A stretch of DNA of 64,000 nucleotides from Ephydatia muelleri (taxonomy: Eukaryota > Porifera > Demospongiae > Spongillida > Spongillidae). The position numbers and the translations under genes are program-made. The stretch is from contig JABACO010000003.1 in NCBI GenBank assembly GCA_013339895.1, forward strand, positions 13,405,460 to 13,469,459. The letters are read 5' to 3'. The notes below the pieces were generated by a model. That model had not been told where the DNA came from. It saw only the letters and a program-made list of their open reading frames with translations, and made no database searches. Of this stretch, positions 38,001 to 50,000 are shown piece by piece (positions within the stretch are counted from its first letter, which is position 1; each line of letters begins with the position of its first letter).

Positions 38001-41000
38001 GAGAGACACCATTTGTTACAATCTGTGCGGTCCTGTATCAGGGAGCACTGGCACGTGACTTGACAGTGATGCTGACGGTTCTCAACAGCACTGTAGGAGA
38101 CACAGGTACAGTATTGATGATTTCAATTAGGTAGCAATGGCTATGGAAATATGTTTGTACCCCACCAGCAATTACGGGACGTGACTACATCCTGCAATCC
38201 CAGACCCTTACCTTCGTGTATGATGAATCGAACAACATCAGCAGCACTCCTTGTGTGAATGTGACCATACTGGACGATCACTTTCCCGAGAATGATCTAT
38301 ATGTTACCCTCGGACTGTCGGTGGCTTCTAATGACAGCAGTGATGTATTCGTAGGACCAGGAAAGAATCAGACCACAATAAAGATTTTGGATGATGATCA
38401 CGGTATGTGCACGCACAAAAGTTGGTATTCGTTATACATGTGCAACATCATTGCCTACGTATTGTCACGATAAAAGTTCACTGATCAAGTGCTACTTCCT
38501 ATAGTGAATTATGTGTGCAGATATGTACCTCAGTTATGTTAAAATGCACCTGAATCGGCTCCCCCCTCGTACATGTACACCACCCTTACGCCATGCATAT
38601 TGACAACTCTTGGTGCAGCGTCGCCTGTGCACGACTGCCAACTAAGCTGAATATATATCTGTGTGCGAACAGCACATACAGACAACACAAACCACATCCA
38701 ATGTATATCCACGAACACAGAACATATAGTCACCACATAAACGGCACTAGAGCAGGGGCCAACTACCTACAGCTATTGTGCTTTGAACCTAATTTAGTTA
38801 GAGGTGGTGGGCCCACACCACCTCAGGGGAATAAACCTCACTGTGAGAGGAAAAAACCTCTTCACACGCTGCTCTGTACAACAAAAATATCACTGCAGTT
38901 CCAGGGTAGAGGGTCTTCAGCTTCACCTGTGTGGTAGTGATCATTAAGGAACAATTGGCCTCATGCACAACCTGAGAAGTGCCCCCTCGGGGCCACAACA
39001 GTGCACACAGTGGTATTTCATACCCATAACAACACCAGCCATCTGGCAGCTGTCCGGCTGAACACAATCCACCCACACATACACCATCCCGCTGAACACA
39101 ACAATTACAATATGTAAAGTTTCCGGACACGTGCACTGACCACGTAGACTGATTTTCTTCCCGCTCACATAACGTTATATGCCTCCACCTCCACGTGCAC
39201 ACATCACGTGCTGTACAACCAATCACATACGGAAGGAGCATAGTTTCTGTCTAATTCACTTTGTTCAACCGACAGAAACGTGTATCTCCCTCCTCGTACA
39301 TGTACACCACCCTTACCCCCATGCATATTGACAACTCTTGGTGCAGCGTCGCCTGTGCACGACTGCCAACTAGATGTTCAAAGAAAGACAGTTAGATGCC
39401 TAAGTTCTTAGAGACTTCTAAGCGGCTCTCTACTGAGTCCTTTACATACCCATCTTTTGCTGACTCAGACTCCCATCTCCCATGCCGCTTGAATAGCCTA
39501 TCAGGCACTCCAGCATTAGCGGCTGCTGTGGCACCACCAGCCCGCAGGCTGTGCATTCCAAACAGCTTGGGGTCCATACCCAGGCTACTTATCTTCTCCA
39601 GTAACAATTCCCGCAGCCTAGAATAACTAAGGCTACCACCCTTCCGCAAACATTCTCCTGACTTGGTATGCATTATTCCCCTGAATATAAAATCCTGTGA
39701 ATCGTGCACTAGCTGACCCATGGAGAAATAACGTTGCATCATGCTGACAGGACATGTGGCTGTACCCGTACGAGCAATAACTAAAGATGCACCCTCCCTG
39801 TACTGATCTGTCTTGCTGGATGCAATGTGTAAAACCATGCCCTCAGTGTTAAATGTCACATCAGCGCATCTAAGCTTCAACAATTCCTCGCACCTTAGGA
39901 AACCTGCAAAAGCCACGAGGCAGATAGCTAGTAAGCGAACTTCAGTAAGGGGCGGGGATGGCCCAGCTGCCACTACCATTGCTAGCAACATCTCTGCTGT
40001 AACCGGTTCCTTACGCTTTTTGGGCTTAGCTACTCCCTTCTAAGGCCACCCAAAGTTGCTTGCACTATGGGGGATCCCGCAATGGATGATAAACCGGCCA
40101 TCTGGTGCAACCATGAAACAGCATGCACTACCTCTTCTACTGCTGATTAAGACTGAATGGACTCACTCAGGTGCTGCAAGTACAGCACCAAATGGATATC
40201 CTGCACAGGGAAGCTTGGTACCCCTCCGTCTGGCCTCTGCCCATGTCTTCCACCTCTGAAAGGCACCAAGATATTTCCTTGTTGTAGAGTCCGCCTTGCA
40301 CTTCAGGACAGTAGCTGGCAATGCTTTAGCCAGCCGCCTAAGTTCTGGGTCATCCAAATGTGACAACAGAGGCCAGACTCCAGAGGAAAAAACATCTACA
40401 GAATAAGGAGAAAATGGACATAGTATCATGAGATTTATGCGCACACCCTAACCCCCATCATTGTCACATTGTGCCTTCTGAGTGTATAGCATGAATGTGT
40501 GCATCGTGCTCTGAACACAATCCGTCAAAATGCATAGGTTGACAACAGCCCAAACTGGCTGAACACAATCCGTCAACACGCATAGGTTGACAACAGCCCA
40601 ACTGGCTGAACACAATCCGTCAACACGCATAGGTTGACAACAGCCCAACTGGCTGAATACAATCCGTCAACACGCATAGGTTGACAACAGCCCAACTGGC
40701 TGAATACAATCCGTCAACACGCATAGGTTGACAACAGCCCAACTGGCTGAATACAATCCGTTAACACGCATAGGTTGACAACAGCCAAAACCAGCAGAAC
40801 ACAATATTAACTAACATACGTAGACCAGCCAAACCGACTGAACACGAGCTGCCAACCTAGCAGCCTTGTATATATTCAGAAGCAAATTTTTAATGCCAAC
40901 ATAGCCGTATTGGGATGCTTGGGATCAAACAAAGCTGATCCAGACCTACCAAGGTGGACAAGTTCAGTGTACAGGGGCAGCGATACCATATCTACCACAA

Positions 41001-44000
41001 AAGGTGCAAAACTAACTCCATCTGGGCATAACAGGGGCCAATAGTGGGCTGACTGCCATGCAGGTATTATGAGAGTGCCCTGGGCTTTGCAAACTTCTGC
41101 ATGCCCTATTACCCTTGCCACAAGACATGGAGGTGGACACCACCAATTATTTTCTCCACCCCAATCAGATGTAAAGGAATCCACAGCTTCTGAACCAGGG
41201 CAAGCATAGCGGGAGTTAAAACGCTCCAACTGAGCATTGTAATGTGTGGCAAATCTATCCACTGTATGGGGACCCCATGAATCATCCAATGTTTTAAACA
41301 TTATCGGGTCCAACGACCAGTCATCATGGTCCACGGGGACCCCACAAATCATCCAATGTTTTAAACATTATCGGGTCCAACGACCAGTCATCATGGTCCA
41401 CAATCCGGCTGATATAGTCTGCTATATGGTTTTCCTCCCGTGGAATCCATTCTGGCTCTAACCGAATGTTGTTAGTTAAACAGAGTCCAAACACAGATAC
41501 AGCCTCTGACTGCAGATGCGGCTTAGCACTCCCAACTTGCAAAATACGAACTACATTCTGGTTATCAGTGAACCAACGCACCCTCATATTAGCCAGTTTA
41601 CTGGCAATGGCTTGCAAAACCCTACCCACTGCCACCAATTCCCTCCAGGTGGAACTTTGTTTGGCTTCATGATCTAACCAGTTCCCTTGTGCCACATGCA
41701 TACCATGCTCCACCATATACCCACCAAATCCTGTATTACTTGCATCTGAATACACAATCCAGACAGCTGATGGGCTGTGCCATATAGGTTGACCATTAAC
41801 TTTTCCTATGGACTGCTTCCAAAAGGTGAGTTCCATTTTTGCATCTGCTGACAGCATCTCGCACCATGCATTCCTAACCTGCAATATTGCGTACAACCCC
41901 CTAGTCATGAATCTGAAATGATTTTACCAGTCAAACTGGCTATATGTCTAGCACTGCATAATCATGCTTACAAGTATCCTCCAATAACCTCCTAAGGCTA
42001 TTTAGTTTCTTTTCAGGTACCGACACCTGCCTGTGTTCTAGATCAATGGTAAACCCAAGCCACTGCAACTTACGTGTTGGGGTCCAGGTTGATTTAGCCT
42101 CATTGACAACAAATCCCACTTTAGACAATGTACTCTTCACCCACTGACTAGTAATGCCTGCCTCCCTTTCACCCGCAACTGCACAAATACCATCATCCAG
42201 GTAAAGAAGAGCCTTGTGGCCCTTACTCCGCCACAATCGCACTAGAGGCCGCAATAGTTTTGTAAAAACATATGGTGCTGTTGACAACCCAAATGGCAAC
42301 ACAGTGAATACAAAAAACTTTCCTCCCCACTCAAAACCCAAATATTTCTGATGCTGTAGCACAATATCCACATGATGGTAACCAGACTTAAGGTCGAATG
42401 CAAACATCCACTCACCTGGTTTGAATAGCAACATAGCCAAACGCATATCCTCGTACTTACAACTCTGTTTCAACAAAAAACGATTAACATGCCTTAAATT
42501 CACTACCAACCGTCTCTTCCCACTCCCACTAGATACAACTGAAATAGGACTGCACACATGCAGTTGTTCAGCCACCCTACGAACATATCCACCTTCTAAC
42601 AACTCCTTTACTGCTATCTCCACAAAATCAGTTTCTACAATTGCTGAACGTTGATTAGCACGACGGTAGGGTGTAGGTTCTGCTATAAAAGGTAATACAT
42701 ATCCCTTAGTGATGGTATCTAACAGCCATGGAGAAGCACACAATTCATTTTGCCATCTCAACACCCTTTAACAGTATTTTTACTATTGCCTGTCATCACC
42801 TCTAGTTGAAAATCCCAGCACCTACTGCACACATCCTCACTATCAGGTGTCAAAATCCCTTCATAATCAACACCCTTACTACCCATCAACCCATCTTCTG
42901 ACTCATGGTAAGGATACTGAGAGCCCGTCACAAGTGCCTTCTGGGGACAGTTGCGCTTGATGTGACCAAATTGGCCACACTGGAAGCATCCTCCCAATGC
43001 ACCACCGAACGATGGTACTCCGGACTCCTTAGCAGGTTGAAACGGCGCCCGCGGGGTAGGCTAAAACTGCGGGGTAGGCAAAAGCTGCGGGGCACTAGGT
43101 GTAGGAACTTCTTGCCTCGAGCCCCCGAACGGAAACCCCCGTTTCATCCCCCCGGTTTCCTGCGTGGCTGCCTTACGCTTTTTAGCCAGCTTACGCTCGG
43201 CCATCCTCTCCGCCCGCTCTATGCGCTTCTCGTCCTCCGAGTCGTCTGCAAGGTCGTCATCGACGTACTCGTCAACCACCGCCCAACCGGCCTCGGACCG
43301 ATCGGCAAACTTTATAAGCTTCTGCCTGCGGGAAATGAGGTCCATACCTTCCCGCAGTACTTCTTTTGCCCGGTCGAACGCTGCTTTCCCGCCACCACGT
43401 TCCGCTCGCGCCACACTGCTGCCAGCTCTCCTCGCAGAAGCGGTACTGGTTCTCGTTGCCGCGACGCTTGAAAATGTAGGGGTCACGGCGAGCGCCTCTC
43501 TCCATCTTCAATGCAGCGTCCTCTTGTCCCTCCCGGAGCCGTCGGACCTCCTCCAATAGCTGGGCAAGCTGTTCGCCGGACTCCGAAGCGGACGATCTCT
43601 CTCCACGCCCAGAGGACGATCCATCTCCACGCCCAGCGGACGATCCCTCTCCACGCACTGGTGAAACTTCGAGCGACATAGTTTCCGGACACGTACACTG
43701 ACAACGTAGACTGATTTTCTTCCCGCTCACATACCTCCACCTCCCGTGTACACATCACGTGCTGTACATACGGAGGGAGCATAGTTTCTGTCTAATTCAC
43801 TTTGTTCAACCGACAGAAACGTGTATTTCTTCTGATTTTGTTATTGATGTGAGCAAATTGATTTCCAGAATGCACTTTTTTGTCGTACTTGTAGCAAGCC
43901 TATGAACATTGCAATCTCATAATGAATGTGTACAATATGAAAGAATCATTTGCGTTGGTCATTCATTGAATTTTTAACCCCATGTACCTCAGGAATCTTG

Positions 44001-47000
44001 GTTGGATTTGATGAGCGTTTTGTTCAAGTGACAGAGGCGATTAACAATTCCATCAACATTTGTGGATTTGTGAGCAGCTTGACTGGAATATGGAAAAGTA
44101 ACCTTTCAGCAATACTCGTGATTAACAACAGCACAGCTAAAGGTTTGTTCTACTTGCATGTGAATCCCATGATACGATTAATTGTCGCCAGTTTGCATGT
44201 CGAGTTGCAAAGGAAGAGGTTTATACAATTTACATATTGCAATCTTAAGTAAATGCTACTTGTGATTTGTTCAAATAGAAAGGTCATATTGTAAGGTAAC
44301 AGAAGGTGTGGCCAAAAACATTGCTATATCCAATTCAACAATTCGTCATAACTAATACCTATATTTGCTGTCAGCAATGAGTTCTGAAGGAATCGTGCAA
44401 GACTACTTTAGGGCTACAAAAATGCATTGGTTCTAGTACCATGTTATTAAGTGTATCAATCATGTTTTAGGTATGGAGGACTACATCATTCCAAGTGATG
44501 CAATTGCATTTTCGTCGTGGACCAGTCCGAAAAGCACGAGATGGTGTGTCAACATCTTGATTATTGACGACAACATTGTTGAAGACTCGGAACAGTTGAC
44601 ACTGGAATTAGTGTCTACGAATCCTCTTGTCACTGTTCAGGAGAACTTTTCATTGGTCACAGTGAACATAACTGAGCAACCCACCGATTGTAAGTGGTGA
44701 CATAAATTGCCAAACCACGTGCTTTCCACCTTGTATCTTGTTATGCACTTTACTACGTATAGAGCATGCTGGAAATCAATCACCGTATTCTCTCCATCCA
44801 GATGTTGTGATAGAAATGCAGTACTCGTCATTGAGCGTCATTGAGAGCAATTCCACCGTAACAGTGTGCGCTGTGATCATCAGTGGCATTCTGGGGAAAA
44901 ATGTAACAGTTGTCATGGTCACCCACTCCATTACGGGTAAGAGATGATACATTGCATTGTGATGACGGCATGCTTCATCATTACTTTTCTGCGAAAGCCA
45001 TTGACAGGAAAGACTACATTGGTGGCAAATTCACACTCGTCTTCACATCTGGACAAACGGCAAATGGAAACAATTTGCAGTGCATCGATCTGGTTTTAAT
45101 TGATGACCACGAGTTTGAAAACCAGGAACGCCTTTTCATTGTGTTAAGCTCAACTCCGGAATTTGCTTCAGTTGTGAGAATATCACCCGCAAAGAAAGAA
45201 CTTCTTGTAGTGATAAATGAAATCCCAACTACTGACAGTAAGTATAAAACTGTTATGAAGGGTGATGAGTTATTACGTTCTCTATCAGTTATTCAGATTG
45301 GAATGATGGAATCATTTTACCAAGCAGTAGAAGGAGAGACACCATTTGTTACAATCTGTGCGGTCCTGTATCAGGGAGCACTGGCACGTGACTTGACAGT
45401 GATGCTGACGGTTCTCAACAGCACTGTAGGAGACACAGGTACAGTATTGATGATTTCAATTAGGTAGCGGTTGCTATGGAAATATGTTATTACCCCACCA
45501 GCAATTTCGGGACGTGACTACATACTGCAATCCCAGACCCTTACCTTCGTGTACGATGAATCGAACAACATCAGCAGCACTCCTTGTGTGAATGTGACCA
45601 TACTGGACGATCATTTTCCCGAGAATGATCTATATGTTACCCTCGGACTATCGGTGGCTTCTAATGACAGCAGTGATGTATTCGTAGGACCAGGAAAGAA
45701 TCAGACCACAATAAAGATTTTGGATGATGATCAAGGTTTGTGCTCGCACGAAAAGTTGGTATTCGTTATACATGTGCAACATCATTGCCTACGTATTGTC
45801 ACGATAAAAGTTCACTGATTATGTGCTACTTCCTATAGTGAATTGTGTGTGCAGATTATTACCTGAGTTATGTTCAAATGCACCGGAATCGGTTCTTCTG
45901 ATTTTGTTATTGATGTGGGAAAATTGATTTCGAGAATGCACTTTTTTGTTTGGTTTCCCATCATATACATGCCAATTGTCGCACTTGTAGCAAGCCAATG
46001 AATATTGCAGACTCAATGAATGTGTACAATATGAAAGAATCAATTGCGTTGATCATTCATTGAATTTTTACCCCATGTACCTCAGGAATCTTGGTTGGAT
46101 TTGATGAGCATTTTGTTCAAGTGACAGAGGCGATTAACAATTCCATCAACATATGTGGATTTGTGAGCAGCTTGACTGGAATATGGAAAAGTAACCTTTC
46201 AGCAATACTCATGGTTGTCAACAGCACAGCTAAAGGTTTGTTCTACTTGTATGTGAATCCCATGATACGATTAAATATCGCCAGTTCGCATGTTGAGTTG
46301 CATGGGCAGAGGTTTATTCAACATAACGCAGTTTACGTATTGCAATCTTCAGTAAATGCTACTTGTAATACGTTCAAATAGAAGTCATTGCTACTCTATA
46401 TCCAGTCCAACACTCTGTCAGGTTTGGTTAACTAATACCTATAAGTGCGGTCAGCAATGAGCTGAGGAATAGTGCAAGACTACTTTAGGGCTACAAAAAT
46501 ACATTGGTTCTAGTACCATGTTATTAAGTGTATCAATCATGTTTTAGGTATGGAGGACTACATCATTCCAAGTGATGCAATTACATTTTCGTCGTGGACC
46601 AGTCCGGAAAGCACGAGATGGTGTGTCAACATCTTGATTATTGACGACAACATTGTTGAAGACTCGGAACAATTGACACTGGAATTAGTGTCTATGAATC
46701 CTCTTGTCTCTGTTCAGGAGAACTTTTCATTGATCACAGTGAACATAACTGAGCAACCTACCGATTGTAAGTGGTGACATAAATTGCCAAACCATGTGCT
46801 TTCCACCTTGTATCTTGTTATGCACTTTACGTATAGAGCATGCTGGAAATCAATCACCGTATTCTCTCCATCCAGATGTTGTAATAGAAATGCAGTACTC
46901 GTCATTGAGCGTCATTGAGAGCAATTCCACCGTAACAGTGTGCGCTGTGATCACCAGTGGCATTCTGGGGAAAAATGTAACAGTTGTCATGGTCACCCAC

Positions 47001-50000
47001 TCCATTACGGGTAAGAGATTGTACATTGCATTGTGATGACGGCATGCTTCATCATTACTTTTCTGCTAAAGCCATTGACGGGAATGACTACGTTGGTGGC
47101 AATTTCACACTCGTCTTCACATCTGGACAAGCGGCAATTAGAAACAATTTGCAGTGCATCGATCTGGTCTTAATTGATGACCACGAGTTTGAAAACGAGG
47201 AACGCCTTTTCATTGTGTTAAGCTCAACTCCAGAATTTGCTACAGTTGTGAGATCATCACCCGCAAAGAAAGAACTTCTTGTACTGGTGGCTTCTAATGA
47301 CAGCAGTGATTTATTCGTAGGACCTGGAAAAAATCAGACCACAATAAAGATTTTGGATGATGATCACGGTATGTGCACACACAAAGAGTTGGTATTCGTT
47401 ATACATGTGCAACATCATTGCCTGTATATTGTCGCGATAAAAGTTCACTGATCAAGTGCTACTTCCTGCAGATAATTACCTCAGTTATGTTACAATGCAC
47501 CCAAATCGGTTCTTATGATTCTGTTATTGATGTGGGCAAATTGATTTCGAGAATGCACTTTTTTGTTTTGTTTCTCTTCATATACATGCCAATTGTCCTA
47601 TTTGGAGCAGGCCTATGAACATTGCAATCTCATAATGATTGTGTACAATATAAAAGAATCATTTGCGTTGGTCATTCATTGAATTCTTACCCCACGTACC
47701 TCAGGAATATTGGTTGGATTTAATGAGCGTTTTGTTCAAGTGACAGAGGCGATTAACAATTCCATCAACATTTGTGGATTTGTGAGCAGCTTGACTGGAA
47801 TATGGAAAAGTAACCTTTCAGCAATACTCGTGGTTGTCAACAGCACAGCTAAAGGTTAGTTCTGCTTGCATATGAATCCCATCATAAGATTTCATATCGC
47901 CAATTTGCATGTCGAGTTGAAAGGGCAGAGGTTTGTTCAACAAAAAGCTGTTTAGATATTGCAATCTTCAGTAAATGCTACTTGTGATTCGTTCAAATAG
48001 AAAGGTCATATTGTGAGGTAACAGATGGTGTGGCAAAATTTATTGCTATATCCGGTCCAACAATTTGTCTGGTTTGGTTCACTTATACCTATATGTGCGG
48101 TCAGCAATGAGCTCAGGAATCGTGCAAGACTGCACTTTAGGACTACAAAAATACATTGGTTCTAATATCATGTTATTAAGTATATCAATCATGTTTTAGA
48201 TATGGAGGACTACATCATTCCAAGTGATGCAATTACATTTTCGTCGTGGACCAGTCCAGAAAGCACGAGATGGTGTGTCAACATCTTGATTATTGACGAC
48301 AACATTGTTGAAGACACGGAACAGTTGACACTGGAATTAGTGTCTATGAATCCTCTTGTCACTGTTCAGGAGAACTTTTCATTGATCACAGTGAACATAA
48401 CTGAGCAACCTACCGATTGTAAGTGGTGACATTAATTGCCAAACCACGTGCTTTCCACCTTGTATCTTGTTATACACTTTATGTATAGAGCATGCTGGCA
48501 TTCAATCACCGTATTTTCTCCATCCAGATGTTGTAATAGAATTGCAGTACTCGTCATTGAGCGTCATTGAGAGCAATTCCACCGTAACAGTGTGCGCTGT
48601 GATCACCAGTGGCATTCTGGGGAAAAATGTAACAGTTGTCATGGTCACCCACTCCATTACGGGTAAGAGATTATACATTGCATTGTGATGACGGCATGCT
48701 TCATCATTACTTTTCTGCTAAAGCATTTGACGGGAAAGACTACATTGGTGGCAATTTCACACTCGTCTTCACATCTGGACAAGCGGCAATTGGAAACCAT
48801 TTACAGTGCATCAATCTGGTCTTAATTGATGACCACGAGTTTGAAAACGAGGAACGCCTTTTCATTGCGTTAAGCTCAACTCCGGAATGTGCTACAGTTG
48901 TGAGAATATCACCCGCAAAGAAAGAACTTCTTGTACTGATAAATGAAATCCCAACTACTGACAGTAAGTATAAAACTGTTATGAAAGGATGATGAGTCAT
49001 TACGTTCTCTATCAGTTATTCAGATTGGAATGATGGAATCATTTTACCGAGCAGTAGAAGGAGAGACACCATTTGTTACAATCTGTGCAGTCCTGTATCA
49101 GGGAGCACTGGCACGTGACTTGACAGTGATGCTGACGGTTCTCAACAGCACTGTAGGAGACACAGGTACAGTATTGATGATTTCAATTAGGTAGTGGTTG
49201 CTATGGAAATATGTTTGTACCCCACCAGCAATTTCGGGACGTGACTACATCCTGCAATCCCAGACCCTTACCTTCGTGTACGATGAATCGAACAACATCA
49301 GCAGCACTCCTTGTGTGAATGTGACCATACTGGACGATCATTTTCCTGAGAATGATCTATATATTACCCTCGGACTATCGGTGGCATCTAATGACAGCAG
49401 TGATGTATTCGTAGGACCTAGAAAAAATCAGACCACAATAAAGATTTTGGATGATGATCACGGTATGTGCACGCACGAAGTGTTGGTATTGGTTATACAT
49501 GAGCAACATCATTGCCTGTATATTGTCGCGATAAAAGTTCACTGATCAAGTGCAACTTCCTATAGTGAATTGTGTGTGCAGATATTTACCTCAGTTATGT
49601 TACAATGCACCTGAATCGGTTCTTCTGATTTTGTTATTGATGTGGGCAAATTGATTTCGAGAATGTGTTTGGTTTCCCGTCATATACATGCCAATTGTCC
49701 TATTTGGAGCAGGTCTATGAACATTGCAATCTCATAATGAATGTGTACAATATAAAAGAATCATTTGCGTTGGTCATTCATTGAATTTTTACCCCACGTA
49801 CCTCAGGAATAATGGTTGGATTTGATGAGCGTTTTGTTCAAGTGACAGAGGCGATTAACAATTCCATCAACATTTGTGGATTTGTGGGCAGCTTGACTGG
49901 AATATGGAAAAGTAACCTTTCAGCAATAATCGTGGTTGTCAAAGGCACATCTAAAGGTTTGTTCTACTTGCATGTGAATCCCATCATTCGATTCAGTATC

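Larger units (their letters stand above)
38559..43826 (-). mobile_element. Ngaro/DIRS-type tyrosine-recombinase retrotransposon, degenerate
   Basis: A 5,268-base element on the minus strand, inserted in the intron after domain 13. In element order it has repeat A1 (43826-43681), gag, RT-RNase H, tyrosine recombinase, B1 (39372-39286) directly followed by A2 (39285-39119), and B2 (38644-38559). This A1-ORFs-B1-A2-B2 layout is the split direct repeat structure of PAT/Ngaro elements. The B1/A2 join matches what a circle joining the element ends would give. I see no methyltransferase, which favours Ngaro. Frame breaks in gag, RT-RNase H and recombinase make it inactive. Integration is by recombinase, so no target duplication is expected and none is seen. 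Confidence 0.85.

Noticed and set aside
38798..39241. 147-codon minus frame rich in Cys
   Set aside because: It overlaps repeat A2 and the spacer of the Ngaro-type element and has no counterpart in known element proteins.
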